Shown here: piece after piece, positions 1 to 11,784 of the stretch
Layout: every line of letters begins with the position of its first letter
How positions within the stretch are numbered: position 1 is the first letter of the stretch
Assembly: GCF_954871325.1 (NCBI RefSeq)
Contig: NC_088778.1
Span: 10,301,882-10,365,881, forward strand
Origin: Gordionus sp. m RMFG-2023
Lineage: Eukaryota > Nematomorpha > Gordioida > Chordodea > Parachordodidae
Length of the DNA stretch: 64,000 nucleotides
Reading direction: 5' to 3'
Notes under the pieces: generated by a model
What the model saw: the letters and a program-made list of their open reading frames with translations, nothing else
What the model was told of the DNA's origin: nothing
Databases searched by the model: none
Program-made: the position numbers and the translations under genes

Positions 1-136
1 AGGATGTGGTGGTTCTCCACCGTCATTTTTCCAAGCTATCGCCGTTAACCGGGACGCTCATCCGTTGGTTAGGTCCGCGACGTTTATAGTTCGACGCTTT
101 TCCGACCCGTCTTGAAACACGGACCAAGGAGTCTAG
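1..136 (+). pseudogene. 28S rRNA fragment (D2/D3 junction)
   Basis: The stretch ends with the highly conserved large-subunit rRNA motif CCCGTCTTGAAACACGG followed by ACCAAGGAGTCTA, in sense orientation on the plus strand. The preceding bases match, with a few differences, the same region of the minus-strand 28S copy at 14585-14720. The rRNA identity stops right after GGAGTCTA, where a tandem repeat begins. The left side is cut by the window edge, so the true length is unknown. It is probably a dispersed rDNA scrap rather than a working rDNA unit, because what follows is not rDNA. Confidence 0.85.
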
Positions 137-1060
137 TTGTGTCAAATTGAGATCTATATTGTAAAAATATTTCAAGAAACAAAGCACTAATATTTTTCAT
201 TTAAAAAATTTTTTTTTCCAATAAAAAAAATTTAAATTTATATAAAATCGGGCTGGGCGGAAAGATTATTTATATTTCGGGTCGGACTTTTCGAAACAAA
301 TTAAAAAACTCATTCCGGATAGGATATATTTTTAAAAAAAATGGGCCGAGCTTGGCTTATTATTATTATGTTGTGTCAAATTAAGATCTATATTGTAAAA
401 ATATTTCAAGAAGCACTAATATTTTTTATTTAAAAAATTTTTTTTTTCCAATAAAAAAATTTTAAATTTATATAAAATAGGGCTGGGCGGAAAGATTATT
501 TATATTTCGGGTCGGACTTTTCGAAACATTAAAAAACTCATTCCGGATAGGATATATTTTTAAAAAAATGGGCCGAGCTTGGCTTATTATCATTAAGTTG
601 TGTCAAATTAAGATCTATATTGTAAAAATATTTCAAGAAACAAAGCACTAATATTTTTCAATTTAAAAAATTTTTTTTCCAATAAAAAAAATTTTAAATT
701 TATATAAAATCGGGCTGGGCGGAAAAATTATTTATATATTGGGTCGGACTTTTCGAAAAAAATTAAAAAACTCATTCCGGATAGGATATATTTTTAAAAA
801 AATGGGCCGAGCTTGGCTTATTATCATTAAGTTGTGTCAAATTGAGATCTATATTGTAAAAATATTTCAAGAAACAAAGCACTAATATTTTTCAATTTAA
901 AAAATTTTTTTTTTCAATAAAAAGATTTTAAATTTATATAAAATCGGGCTGGGTGGAAAAATTATTTATATATCTGGTCGGACTTGGAACAAATTAAAAA
1001 ACTCGTTCCGGATAGGATAAATTTTAAAAGACTTTCGAGCCTGTTTTAAAATTAGGCCAG
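137..1060. repeat. Four-unit tandem repeat, about 234 bp period
   Basis: Units start near 137, 371, 598 and 832, each beginning TTGTGTCAAATT and ending near the motif GGGCCGAGCTTGGC. Each unit is AT-rich with two GC-rich blocks (CGGGCTGGGCGG and CATTCCGGATAGG). Periods are 227-234 bp. The last unit is more diverged at its right end. No coding potential. It abuts the 28S fragment directly. Confidence 0.9.
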
Positions 1061-2008
1061 TAACATTAATTTTTAGTAACATTTTGTCTTATATTTAAAC
1101 GAAAAAAATAATCTGGATTCTGCAGTGTCAAAGTTTTACAAATTAACCAAAAATAATAAAAATTAATTATATTATTAGGAATTAAATAGAAATAAATGAG
1201 CCATCATTAAAATAAAGAAACCATTCAACAAGGAAAAATTAAACCTTTTAATCTAGCGACAAAAACTAAAACTGATATTTATATTCCACAAAATTTATGA
1301 AAAAATTAAATTCACTAATCGGATGCTGAGCCAATTAGCATATTGCCATAAACCTAAATTAAATTGAATTGGTAGTTGATTTAATAAAATAATATGCAGA
1401 TTCAAATTTACTTAATGAAATCAAAATTATTTTAATTAACAAAAGACTATGTATCTCGTTTAAGATTACAAATTTTAACAAAATTATGTAACTCTAACTA
1501 CTTTTAAAGAAAAACTAAAAAATAAGCATATATTATATAATTGACCTTACCTCTATCCCTGTAATTTCCAGATGTGACTGAGACTGTGAGGAAGAATATT
1601 CGTCAAATGAATAATCTATATTTTTTTATTTGAAAATAAAATTATTTGTATAAAAGTCCCGTCGTTCCTCTCCTACCTTTTTTAAAAAATAAATTATTTG
1701 AATTTATTTACTTTTTTTTACATAAACTAAAAAAGCATGGATTTTATTTTATAAATAATAATTATAAAAAAATTAATATTATTATATTATAATAAATAAA
1801 AAAATATAAAAAATCTAACTTTGGAAAAAGTAAATTTCAAACAAATATAATTAATGATTTAAAATTTCCGGATGCTGCCACTCTCGTCTCGGGTGGTATA
1901 TTATTTTTTATGTTATTTATTTTTTAATGAATACTTATGTATGATTAAACTTGTGAATGAGTTTTGTCTAAATAAACATTTAATATCATCAAGAATTACA
2001 ATATAGTT
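1061..2008. other. AT-rich spacer without recognisable gene
   Basis: Long A/T runs and stops in all frames. I see no coding exon, RNA gene or delimited repeat here. Confidence 0.6.
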
Positions 2009-2421
2009 TAGTGATCTGCATCGGGCCTTATTTTTAAAACCCGGCCTGACCCGAAATTTTTTTAATAAAATTTTGCCGACCCGGTACGAACCCGAAATTA
2101 TTTATGAAAAAATTTATCGGCTTGGCCCGATTTATTATAAATATAGAAATTAGTTTTATAAATAATTCTAAATAAACGATATATATATTATATGGCGTCT
2201 AGTTTCTATAAATAAAAACAAATATTTTATTTTGCATAAAAAATTTAACATAAAATTGATAAATTTAGATAAAAAAATTTATCAGGCCTGAGCAACACCA
2301 GGCCCGAATTTTTTTAAAAAAATATTAGACCTGTCCCAGCCCGAACCTGATTTTTTTTAAAATATAGGCTTGACGCCCGTTCGGACCAGGTACTGGCCGG
2401 GCCTACTCTTGCAGATCTTTA
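2009..2421. mobile_element. Non-autonomous hAT element (GATCTGCA family), 413 bp
   Basis: The left end is TAGTGATCTGCATCGGGCC and the right end reads TGCAGATCTTTA, giving short inverted termini TAxxGATCTGCA. Flanks are atatagtt (2001-2008) and atatactt (2422-2429), a 7/8 match to an 8-bp target duplication, the hAT hallmark. The interior is AT-rich with GGGCC/CCCGAA blocks near both ends, as in the copies at 7957, 8667 and 16593. No ORF; presumably mobilised in trans by a hAT transposase. Confidence 0.85.
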
Positions 2422-2879
2422 ATATACTTCGTGCAATATCATATTTATACTTCGGTAGAAAAAAAACAAAAGTTTGCTATACCGATGAAATAAGTGTCGT
2501 AGACCAATTGTTATGATCTTCATTTTGGCACAAGCCGAAATTTATTTAAGATTAGTATTGGTAAACGGCTGAAAACTCATCTAGTTTTTGAGTCTAAAAT
2601 TGACTTAAGCCGGCTTTTTGAGTCAAATTTAGCTCGAGTGGGCTCATGACTTAGCTCAAGCCGACTATTGATTCGAAATTTATTTATTTGTTAGCGTTGT
2701 TAAACGGCTAGCCGGATTAGCCTTGAATCGGCTTGAGCCATCGGCTTGAGGTAAGATTTTTCATATCTTATTTAATGTCGCTGGTATAACCTTTGTTTTA
2801 TATTTATAGCTTATTAGTATAAATAGTAAATGATAAATTAAAATCTCATGGATGATGTATCACACCTTACTAGGTATCT
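2422..2879. repeat. Spacer with diverged GTTGTTAAACGGC-type repeat
   Basis: Around 2553-2755 lie two same-orientation motifs (TATTGGTAAACGGCTGA and GCGTTGTTAAACGGCTAG) within a GC-richer block rich in CGGCTTGAG. Related motifs recur near 10690, 25345, 43542 and 46560, so this is a dispersed, probably hAT-like, non-coding repeat. Its ends could not be fixed. The remainder is AT-rich spacer. Confidence 0.5.
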
Positions 2880-3005
2880 ATCATTGTTTTGGTGAGCTTT
2901 CTTTCCCTATGGTCTGATCTTTCTCCTTGTAATATCACTCTCCTAAGTTCTATTATAGTTAATTCCTTAACGGCCTTGTTTCTTACGCTTAAATACTTTG
3001 TTTAG

Positions 3006-3497
3006 AATAAATTTACAGGTAAGCTACAAATAGCATCTCTTAACATTAATGGATTGATGAATAAACTGGCAGTTCTTTTAAGGATGTTAAATGCGGAAAA
3101 AATTGACATTTTGGGGATCCAGGAAACCCACTACCCTGGAGATATTACGGCTAATTTTTATGATTATAAAATGTTTTGCTCGGGCACCACCTCCAATAGT
3201 TGGTCGGGGATCGCTTTCCTCATTAATAAGAGAATGCAGAAATATGTCATGAAATTTGTACCCATCTCGGAAAGGTGTGGGCTTCTATACTTTAATACGA
3301 ACTTCAAGCCTACAATAATCGTAAATTTCTACTTCCCACCAAACAGGAATGAGCGATCAGCCTTTATAGATATAATGATTAACATAATACACTCCTTACC
3401 AGAGAGATATAACATTATAATATTAGGTGATCTAAATATGAATATTGGCAGGGAAGTGGAATATATGAACAGAAACGTCACTGGGCATGCCACTTAA
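3006..3497 (+). pseudogene. LINE endonuclease domain (APE/exonuclease-III type)
   Basis: An open frame runs from a TAG at 3003 to a TAA at 3495. Residues near its start (ASLNINGLMNKL) are the metal-binding Asn motif of APE-type nucleases, ILGIQETH contains the catalytic Glu, and a later IILGDLNMN matches the GDxN catalytic motif. The domain nicks target DNA to prime reverse transcription in this family. The frame ends before the usual C-terminal SDH motif. After the stop, DHRLL-like coding resumes near 3690 in another frame, so the ORF is interrupted. Confidence 0.8.
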
Positions 3498-3716
3498 TAC
3501 AAAGGAATAGCGAATACAGTAAGAAATTACTTGATTTCTATAGCAATAAAAGTTTTAAATTGAAAACTCTTTTTTTAGTCATGGAGATAGGAGTACTTAC
3601 ACCTTTGTAAGAGCTCAGCAGCAATCACAAATCGATTTCTTCATCGTTGGTTCGTTGATGTAAAGGCCCTAACTAATATAAACCTATCAGATCATAGACT
3701 GCTTAGAGCAATTATT

Positions 3717-4476
3717 ATGGTTAAAAATTTATGGGGGTATCATAATGGAATCAGACAATCTTTAACTAGTTCTAGCGCTATTCCCTCGCGTAATGGTATA
3801 ACTCGCAAACTAAATAAAATAAGAACATCGGATGATGCAAGATATTTTGATCAAGTATTAAGTGGGAAAGAAGCCAACTACTTGAATATAATTAGGTTAG
3901 AAAGTGTTGAGAAAAGTTGGAATCTTTTTAACGATGTTCTTGTTGATACATCTAAGGTCCTGCCAGAAGTAAGTCTTATCCCAAGAAAGGAATGGATGTC
4001 GAATGATATCTTTGAGAAAATAAACCAGTTAAGAACAGCGAATAGCTCTAATAAGGATCTATGGAAGCTGATACAGAGATTACTGCGGAGAGATAGACGG
4101 GTCTATAGTGCGAAGAAAGCTTTTGACATTGACAAGGATGTGATAGAAAATAGACTATATGATGCATACAAGAAATTAAAATATTTCTGTAAACCTGGTA
4201 GCTTTAAGAAGATACCCTCAATTGTATTAAATAATGGTAAAGTAATAATTGACCAAGATGAACAAATTGTGGCTTGGTTATTATATTACGGTTTTTGACG
4301 GGCGCAAAGTAACTATACCAACTAGTTTAAATATAAATATTGCTTCACCCCAGTCTGGGATCTCGGGAAATGAAATAGTGAAGGTAATAAAAAAATTACG
4401 TAACAACAAAGCTCCAGGGCTCGACAACATTACTGCTGAGAACAACATCTTCCTTCCTTCTGTCCCTCTACAATAA
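3717..4476 (+). pseudogene. LINE ORF middle segment (linker to RT start)
   Basis: Two overlapping frames (3717-4298 and 4249-4476) cover the region between endonuclease and polymerase. The first, 193 codons, is Lys/Arg- and Asn-rich with no catalytic motif, as expected for the linker. The second contains KLRNNKAPGLDNITAE, the N-terminal RT signature of non-LTR elements. A frameshift near 4290 separates them, and another follows the Glu of TAE. Confidence 0.7.
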
Positions 4477-5860
4477 AATATGGGAAAGTGGAAGTACCCC
4501 AACAGAATGGAACAAGTCCTTTTTATGTAATTTCCCCAAAACTGCAAATCCCCAAAAATTTACTGATTATCGTGCGTGCGCTCTAACATCTTGCGTGTCT
4601 AAAATATTTATGGTACTTATAAAAAATAAAATTGCTCAATCGACGTCTTTTAAATAAACATATTTGTGCTTATAGGCCAAATAAAAGTATACTGGAACCT
4701 ATATTATCTCTGAAAATAATAATGCAGAAGTGTCATAAATACAAGATACCCTCATTCTAAACATTCATTGATTTTAGTATAGCATTTGACAACGTTAACC
4801 ATGTAGCTCTGTGGGAAACGCTAGCAGAATGCGGTATTGAAACCCAAATAATTCGAATCTTAAAAAAATCACTATTCAAATTTATTTGCTTGTTTCAAAA
4901 TAAATGATAAAATCTCTCCCTTCTTCAGGATAAAAAAAGGTGTAAAACAAGGCTGCACCCTCTCACCTCTCCTTTTTAACATAATAATCAATAAAATAAT
5001 AAAAGAAGTACTGGGAGCTGCTGATCTAGTTGATATAGGATCAAATGAGAAGATTTTTTTTGTAAATAGGATAATTTCCTATGCGGATGATATTGTAGTA
5101 ATCTCGAAAAGTATTGAAGAAACCAAGAATCTACTTTATCTAATTGAGACTATAGAGTTGGACTTAGGATCAACTTTAACAAAACTATTATTCTTCCCTC
5201 TCCAAATGCGCCTTCAATTCAAAATTTTACAGTTGGAGAGAATACAGTAAAAATCGTAGAGAAAATAAAATACTTAGGTGTAATCTTAGATAATAAAGGA
5301 AGTTGTAAAGATGAGATGAAGATGAGAATACAAAAAGCTAGAGGTGCTATTTATAGATATAGGAAAATATGGAAAGTTAGAGAAATCTCAGTATTTACTA
5401 GATTGAGGATATTCAACTCGTTGATAGTTCCAATTGTATTATATGGGTGGGGATATTTGGGAGGCAAATAAAACAGAGATAAGGCGTCTTCAATCTTTTA
5501 TAAATAATTATCTTCGCACTATACACGGTATTTTCTATCCAAGAGTTATCTCAAACTCAAATCTTTGGAGGAAGTTAACTCACACACCAATAAATATTAC
5601 TCTTAAAAACGACGGATTCAGTTCTTAGGCCACATAATAAGAAATTCAGATAATTACTTAGTCCATGATGCCATAACATGGCTGTACTCATACAATGGAA
5701 AACAATACACAAAATACAAAACATTATGGTATTATAAAACAATAAAAGATATAATGGACTTAAACGTGAACATGAAACAATTCATTAAACTAAATAACAA
5801 TAAAAGATCCATTAAAAAGCTGTTTCGCATCAAGAAAAGTTACCTCTAATAAGAATAAAA
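4477..5860 (+). pseudogene. LINE reverse transcriptase core and C-terminus
   Basis: RT motifs appear in order: DYRACALTSC (4567), SIAFDNVNH (4774), GVKQGCTLSPLLFN (4938), YADDIVVIS (5080) and KIKYLGVILD (5265). A C-terminal region follows with RIFNSLIVPIVLYG near 5407, RTIHGI near 5515 and LGHIIRN near 5625, typical of the post-RT segment. These sit in different frames, with stops around 4656, 4905 and 5188. The YADD box itself is intact. Together with the endonuclease fragment this is one decayed element. Confidence 0.8.
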
Positions 5861-6320
5861 ATACATCTCCTATCTTATATTTCCTATCGTTATAAATTTC
5901 AAAAATTTAAGCTCATTATTATCAAATATTTCGAATATCAGCAAACATTCAAATCCTCTTAAAAGTATTCTTTTGCATTTCCTTACTAAAAATTGTTCTA
6001 ATATAGTAAAGATTTTTCATTTAAAATTGTCCTCAACCCACCATAATGTAATTAACTTTCACTGTAGTTCTAGGGTATAGGCTCTTTTTTTGTCCCATTC
6101 CCTTTTAAATAAGCCTATAGAGGTTTAAGTTATGTTTTTCGAAATGTTGCGCCTACAAGTACGTGCGGCTTGCCCACAAACGTGTGGAGGGCTCCTCATA
6201 TTTTGACTTTTATACCCAAATTAAATTAGTTCCAATAAGATGGAAATGAGGAAAACCTAGCGTAGCTCTGTTGCATTTCAACACTAGAGGGCCTAAGCGC
6301 TATATATCACGTATCACGTA

Positions 6321-6993
6321 AATATTAATATATAGAAAACAAGTCTACTACGATAATTTAGTTTTAAAGGTTTCGATTTATGATATAATATTTTATAGTA
6401 TCTTTTATTATTAAATTTTCATAAGACTTTTTTTAAGAAGGTGGACTAGGTGATTATATTTAAAAAATGAATCTAAAACTAACTCACCTTTTAATTTTTT
6501 TAAATATAGTTTAACCTAATCCTGCATGGACTTATAAATCTTATGTTAATGCATCTTAGGATACATGCAAAACAGATCTTTTAATATCACTATCATTTAT
6601 TATTTTATTTAGATAATGGGAGTGTGCTGTGTTCATAATTGTAATAAAACAAATAAAATAGAATCTAATACACATATTTCTTATCATAAGTATATATATT
6701 ATTTTTTATATGCACCATATTTATTACATAAAGCATTAATAAGCTACAAACATTGAAAAAAAATCCTTATTTAGTAAAAATATAAAGTTTTCTCATTTTT
6801 ATTGCTAGGACAAATAATGCTTCTTCCTCTTGAGTTGATAAGATTTCTATTTTGAACTTTGCCTAAATATTTTTCTGGATAAAATATTAAGTTAGCCATT
6901 TTTAAAATACATATTTACTATGATACAGTTTCATTTTAAATATTTGTAAGAAATATGTAAACCATATATATATTAATAGAGGCTCTGCCAATT
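6321..6993 (+). mobile_element. P-element 5' fragment with THAP exon 1
   Basis: This is an inverted repeat of 57532-58195, near-identical over about 670 bp. It contains an exon (6616-6689) encoding MGVCCVHNCNK and HISYHK, the N-terminal cysteines of a THAP zinc finger, followed by a GT donor at 6690. THAP domains are the DNA-binding part of P-element transposases. The fragment starts exactly where the LINE tail ends and stops after GGCTCTGCCAAT within what is intron 1 in the longer copy. The rest of the transposon is absent here. Confidence 0.8.
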
Positions 6994-7379
6994 ATAGGAC
7001 GAAATACTTCGACCCTATAATTTCAAATCAAATACAACAAGTTTTTTTTATCTCATTAATTTTTCCGACGATAACATCCACAACAGTTATCGATAATCTG
7101 GTATTTAAAAAAAAGTTATGAAGAATATATTTTTATGTTTACTTAATAAATTTTAAATAACAAATAAAAGTTGTTTATTAGCCTGCCCATTGTTAAAATC
7201 TTTCAAAGGTCGGTGAGCACTTTTTAGATTATTTAGCTGGCCAGCCCAATTTGATAAAAGGGCGTGGGCTAAAAACCAGATCATTTGGGCAAAAAAATTC
7301 AAAAAAATTTTAAATAACGATTAACTGAAATTTTAATTTAACATGTTTACAATATATATATATTTACAAGTTTGCTTTA
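6994..7379. other. AT-rich spacer
   Basis: AT-rich sequence with a short GGCC-containing stretch near 7235-7290. No exon or RNA gene recognised. Degenerate satellite monomers begin near its right end. Confidence 0.5.
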
Positions 7380-7956
7380 AAAAATTTCAAAAAGGTTCAC
7401 AAATAATGATTATGACAATTGACACTTTTTTATGGTCATCTTCACTGAAACTTTGATATAACATGTTTATAATATATATTTTTACTTATTTTCTTTGAAA
7501 AAATTCAAAAAAGTTCCAAATAACGATTATAACAATTCTCACATTTCTATGGTATATCTTCACTGGAATTTTAATTTAACATTTTTACAATATATATTTT
7601 TACCGATTTACTTTAAAAAAATTCAAAAAAGTTCAAAAATAACGATTATGACAATTGTCACTTTCTATGGTACATCTTCACTGAAATTTTAATTTAACAT
7701 ATTTACAATATATATTTTTACCTATTTACTTTAAAAAAATTCAAATAGTTCAAAAATAACGATTATGACAATTGGCACTTTTCTATGGTACATCTTCACT
7801 GTAATTTTAATTTAACATGTTTACAATATATATTTTTATTCATTTGCTTGATTATGACAAAAATTTTAATTTAACATGTTTACAATATATATTTTTACCC
7901 ATTTGCTTCAAAAAAATTCAAAAAAGTTAAAAAATAAGGTTTATGACAATTGTCAT

Positions 7957-8363
7957 TAGAGATCTGCAAAGTTAGGCCAGGTCGGGACGAGCTCGGTCCT
8001 AATTCTATTTAAAATAATCGGATTCGGGCCGGGCCTAATATTTAAAAAAAAAATTCGGGCCGGGTCAGGTCGGACCTTGGATATTTTTTTAAATATATCT
8101 AAATTTATCAATTTTATATTGAATTTTTTTTGTAAAATAAAAATATTTGATTTTATTTATTGAAACTAAACTACATATAACATATGTCTTTTATTTTGTG
8201 TAATTATAAAGATTAATTTTTTATATTTAAATAAATTCGGGCCGGGCTAGGTCGGTAAATTTTTTTAAAAAAATTTCGGGTTCGGGCCGGGCCGGCAAAA
8301 CTTTTCTAAAAAAAATTTCGGGCCGGGCCGGGCTTGAAAAATTAGGCCCGATGCAGATCACTT
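7957..8363. mobile_element. Non-autonomous hAT element inside satellite, copy 1
   Basis: TAGAGATCTGCAAAG begins the element and GATGCAGATCACTT ends it. Flanks attgtcat (7949-7956) and attgtcac (8364-8371) form an 8-bp duplication of satellite sequence. About 407 bp, with subterminal GGGCCGGG blocks and no ORF. It inserted into a satellite monomer. Confidence 0.85.
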
Positions 8364-8666
8364 ATTGTCACTCTTCTATGGAACATCTTCTCTGAATTTA
8401 TTTTAACATCTTTACAATATATATTTTTACCTATTTACTTTCAAAAAATTCAAAAAAGTTAAAAAATAACGATTATGACAATTGGCACTTTTCTATGGTA
8501 CATCTTCACTGAAATTTTAATTTAACATGTTTACAATATATATTTTTATTCATTTGCTTGATTATGACAAAAATTTTAATTTAACATGTTTACAATATAT
8601 ATTTTTACCCATTTGCTTCAAAAAAATTCAAAAAAGTTAAAAAATAAGGTTTATGACAATTGTCAT

Positions 8667-9073
8667 TAGAGATCTGCAAAGTTAGGTCAGGTCGGGACGA
8701 GCTCGGTCCTAATTCTATTTAAAATAATCGGATTCGGGCCGGGCCTAATATTTAAAAAAAAAATTCGGGCCGGGTCAGGTCGGACCTTGGATATTTTTTT
8801 AAATATATCTAAATTTATCAATTTTATATTGAATTTTTTTTGTAAAATAAAAATATTTGATTTTATTTATTGAAACTAAACTACATATAACATATGTCTT
8901 TTATTTTGTGTAATTATAAAGATTAATTTTTTATATTTAAATAAATTCGGGCCGGGCTAGGTCGGTAAATTTTTTTAAAAAAATTTCGGGTTCGGGCCGG
9001 GCCGGCAAAACTTTTCTAAAAAAAATTTCGGGCCGGGCCGGGCTTGAAAAATTAGGCCCGATGCAGATCACTT
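8667..9073. mobile_element. Non-autonomous hAT element inside satellite, copy 2
   Basis: Same element, shifted by 710 bp and with the same flanks as copy 1. It arose by the tandem duplication, not by an independent insertion. Confidence 0.85.
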
Positions 9074-9960
9074 ATTGTCACTCTTCTATGGAACATCTTC
9101 TCTGAATTTATTTTAACATCTTTACAATATATATTTTTACCTATTTACTTTCAAAAAATCCAAAAAAGTTAAAAAATAACGATTATGACAATTGTCACTT
9201 ATCTATTTGCGTCAAAAAATTTCAAAAAACTTTAGAAATAACGATTATGACTATTGTCACTTATCTATGATACATCTTCATCGATTTTTTAATTAAACTT
9301 ATTTACAATCTATATTTTTACCTATGTGCGTCAAAAAAATTTCAAAAAACTGTAGAAATAAAGATTTTGACAATTGTACTTATCTATCATTGAAATTTTA
9401 ATTTAACATATTTACAATCTATATTTTTACCTATTTGCGTCAAAAAAATTCAAAAAACTTTAGTAATAACGATTATGACAATTGTCGCTTATCTAGGGTA
9501 CATCTTCACTGAAATTTTAATTTAACATATTTGCACTATATATTTTAACCTATTTCCGTCAAAAAAATTCAAAAAACTTTAAAAATAACGATTATGACAA
9601 TTGTCACATATCTATGGTACAACTTCACTGAATTTTTACTTAAATGTATTTACAATCTATATTTTTACCTATATGCGTCAAAAAATTTCGAAAAACTTTA
9701 GAAATAACTTATGACAATTGTCACTTATCTAGGGTACATCTTCACTGAAATTTTAATTTAACATATTTACAATTTATGTTTTTACCCATTAGCCTCAAAA
9801 ATAAACTAATATGTTTAAAAATACAGATTATGATAATTGTCATTTTTAGAAAGGAACATCACCATTGAATTTATAATTTAACATCTTTATAATATAAATT
9901 ATATTTTTATCCTTTTCTGTCAAAGATTTCATAAATGTTAAAAAATAACATGACAATTAT

Positions 9961-10515
9961 CACAAAGACGATCATGTAAAATAACTTATAAAAGTTTAAT
10001 ATAAATATTTAAAAATAAATTATTTAAACTAGTTCTTATATACTAAAAAAAATAGATAATTTTACAAAAATGATAAAAATAAACCTATAAATAAAAGATT
10101 TCAATTAAAAAATTGTTTATTTAAATAAAATTTACAAAAGAATTAATAAAAAAAGTTTATTAACAAAAAAGAAAAAATCATTTAAAATTCAAATCTAATC
10201 AAATTTTGCTTAAAATTTGGGCGTGAAAATCACTAATTAATTGTCTTAATTTACATTGCAGCTTATCATTTTTTTATTAAAAGATATCAAATAAATATTC
10301 ATTTTCATAATATATTATAAAATAAAAAATAATAAATTATATCATTTCTTTAAAATATAATTAATATTTAAATATAAATAAAATAAATTATTTTACTAAA
10401 AATAAATAAATAATAATTAATGCTTGTAATTTCTATTCACAACTTACTCAAGTTGGAAGTCTAAATTAAAAAAAATAATTGTATTGTTAATTAATAATAA
10501 AAACTAATTTGAAAT
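9961..10515. other. AT-rich spacer
   Basis: Very AT-rich, with long A and T runs. Nothing recognisable is seen. Confidence 0.5.
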
Positions 10516-10690
10516 CACGACTTGAGTTGACTTGAGTTCACGACTTGAATCGACTTGAGTTCACGACTTGAGTCGACTTGAATTCACGACTCGAGTTCAT
10601 AACTCAAGTCAGTTTGGGTAGATTTTTTCGACCCAAAACTTAGACTCAGTTTTTGACTAATTCGACTTGACTCAGTCGTTTAGCAACACT
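10516..10690. repeat. 23-bp minisatellite and GTTTAGCAACACT-type repeat
   Basis: About three and a half units of CACGACTTGAGTTGACTT-like sequence (period about 23 bp) occupy 10516-10612. A block ends at CGTTTAGCAACACTA, the reverse of the GTTGTTAAACG motif seen at 2695 and 43542. Probably a remnant of that dispersed repeat with an internal minisatellite. Confidence 0.65.
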
Positions 10691-11589
10691 ACCTATTGGG
10701 GTATTGAGAAATGTGGCTGTTGTATATGTAAATACATTTTGAGAAATTAGCATGTTAATTTTTGGAAGTTATTATTCATAAATAAACTGAAAACGAATAT
10801 AATATTTTTTTGGGGGAATTATTTTTTGTAAATGAACTTAAAATTAACATAATATTATTTTATATATTTTCATATAAATTAATTGTAAAACAATTATTAT
10901 ATATATCGCTTTAAAAAGTGAAATAAAACACATAATATGATTATTAAATTTTTTTAATATAATTTGGATTCTTTATCGAATAAAGTGATTTTCTATAGTT
11001 GTAAAGTTTTTTTTATTCTTTGTTATATTATATATTTGTTTATCCTATTTTATTTAAATATATTTTATTCTTTCTTTATTTAGATTCCAATATAATAATA
11101 ATTCTAATTGAGAGCTTTAGTTAACATCGATAATAATTTAATCAACTTCTATACATAACTCCAACTCAAGCTTGCAGCCACCTGCAACAGTGGCAACATT
11201 TCAATATCTTTGCCCATTCAACATTCTTATTCACCTTTTCTATTATATACCATCTTGAGTATAATATATATTTTATCATTTTTTTTGCAGCATCAGTAGG
11301 ACCAGACCATATGTGATCTAATCAAACCATAGGAGTCTCGTTTTTCTGTAATCTCCATACTTGTACATCTAATTATTATTTTTTTAAAACATGATAAATC
11401 GTAACATATTTAAATTTTAAAAAAAAACGTTATGAATTATTATAGGATACAATCATTAACATTCAAGGTAATGAAAGAAACAAAACCATATCCTATGAAT
11501 ATTACTAAAAAAAATACAACCATAATTTATAAAATAAAATATGAACCCATATAATCAGGCTAAATTTTTTTATCATTTATAAATTACTA
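10691..11589. other. AT-rich spacer
   Basis: No supported gene. A GC-richer stretch near 11110-11360 has a polypyrimidine tract and TTGCAG at about 11288 but no recognisable protein. Confidence 0.4.
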
Positions 11590-11784
11590 GTAAAAACAAT
11601 TCCCATCTGGTTCAATTGTTTTCAAACATGATGGAGCAGTTAGCACCCTTTCTATATTTTGGAGGACTTTCTTTTTTGCTGACACTAAATTTAAGCAAGA
11701 AGCATGATATTTCCTCCAAATATTGGTAGTTGGATTGTAAAAATGTTCAAATATATGTTGAATGATTTTAACGAGTGGGTCATC
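11590..11784 (-). pseudogene. Ginger1-type OTU protease exon (fragment)
   Basis: Sixty-five open codons read on the minus strand. They contain IWRKYHA and end with IEPDGNCFY, the DGNCF motif carrying the catalytic Cys of OTU-family cysteine proteases. The same arrangement (WKKYHAK, then GDGNCFYR) occurs in the Ginger1 copy at 18687-18850, so this is a third, more diverged OTU segment of that transposon family. A stop follows where the other copies have a splice donor. No integrase was recognised nearby. Confidence 0.7.

Larger units (their letters stand above)
2880..6320 (+). mobile_element. Non-LTR retrotransposon (APE endonuclease + RT), broken
   Basis: A LINE on the plus strand. From about 3006 an APE-type endonuclease begins with SLNINGLMNKL and ILGIQETH. 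The reverse transcriptase follows with NNKAPGLDNITAE near 4405, SIAFDNVNH near 4774, GVKQGCTLSPLLFN near 4938 and YADD at 5080-5091, then a C-terminal region ending near 5850. The 3' UTR (about 5860-6315) ends with a short ATCACGT repeat. The same 3' UTR recurs at 52955-53235. The 5' limit is a guess. The reading frame changes several times, so it is dead. The exact LINE clade could not be assigned by eye. Confidence 0.85.
7755..9174. repeat. Near-identical 710-bp tandem duplication
   Basis: The segment from about 7755 to 8464 is repeated at about 8465-9174. The GATCTGCAAA motif lies at 7961 and again at 8671, exactly 710 bp apart. The duplicated unit holds several satellite monomers plus one complete GATCTGCA hAT element. 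I saw only a handful of differences, so it is far younger than the surrounding monomers. Confidence 0.9.
7380..9960 (-). repeat. Satellite array, about 117-bp monomer, inverse of the 27-34 kb array
   Basis: Monomers contain ACGATTATGACAATTGTCA, then CATCTTCACTGAAATT, AATTTAACATGTTTACAA and TTTTTACCTATTTGC, with a period near 117 bp. Read as reverse complement this is the same satellite as at 27233-34190, but more diverged and AT-substituted. Monomers decay toward both edges. Two copies of the GATCTGCA hAT element interrupt the array as part of a larger duplication. Short ORFs here (for example 7495-7692) are repeat artefacts. Confidence 0.9.

Noticed and set aside
7495-7692. 65-codon ORF in the left satellite array
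   Set aside because: It spans two satellite monomers and repeats the same peptide; purely a repeat artefact.
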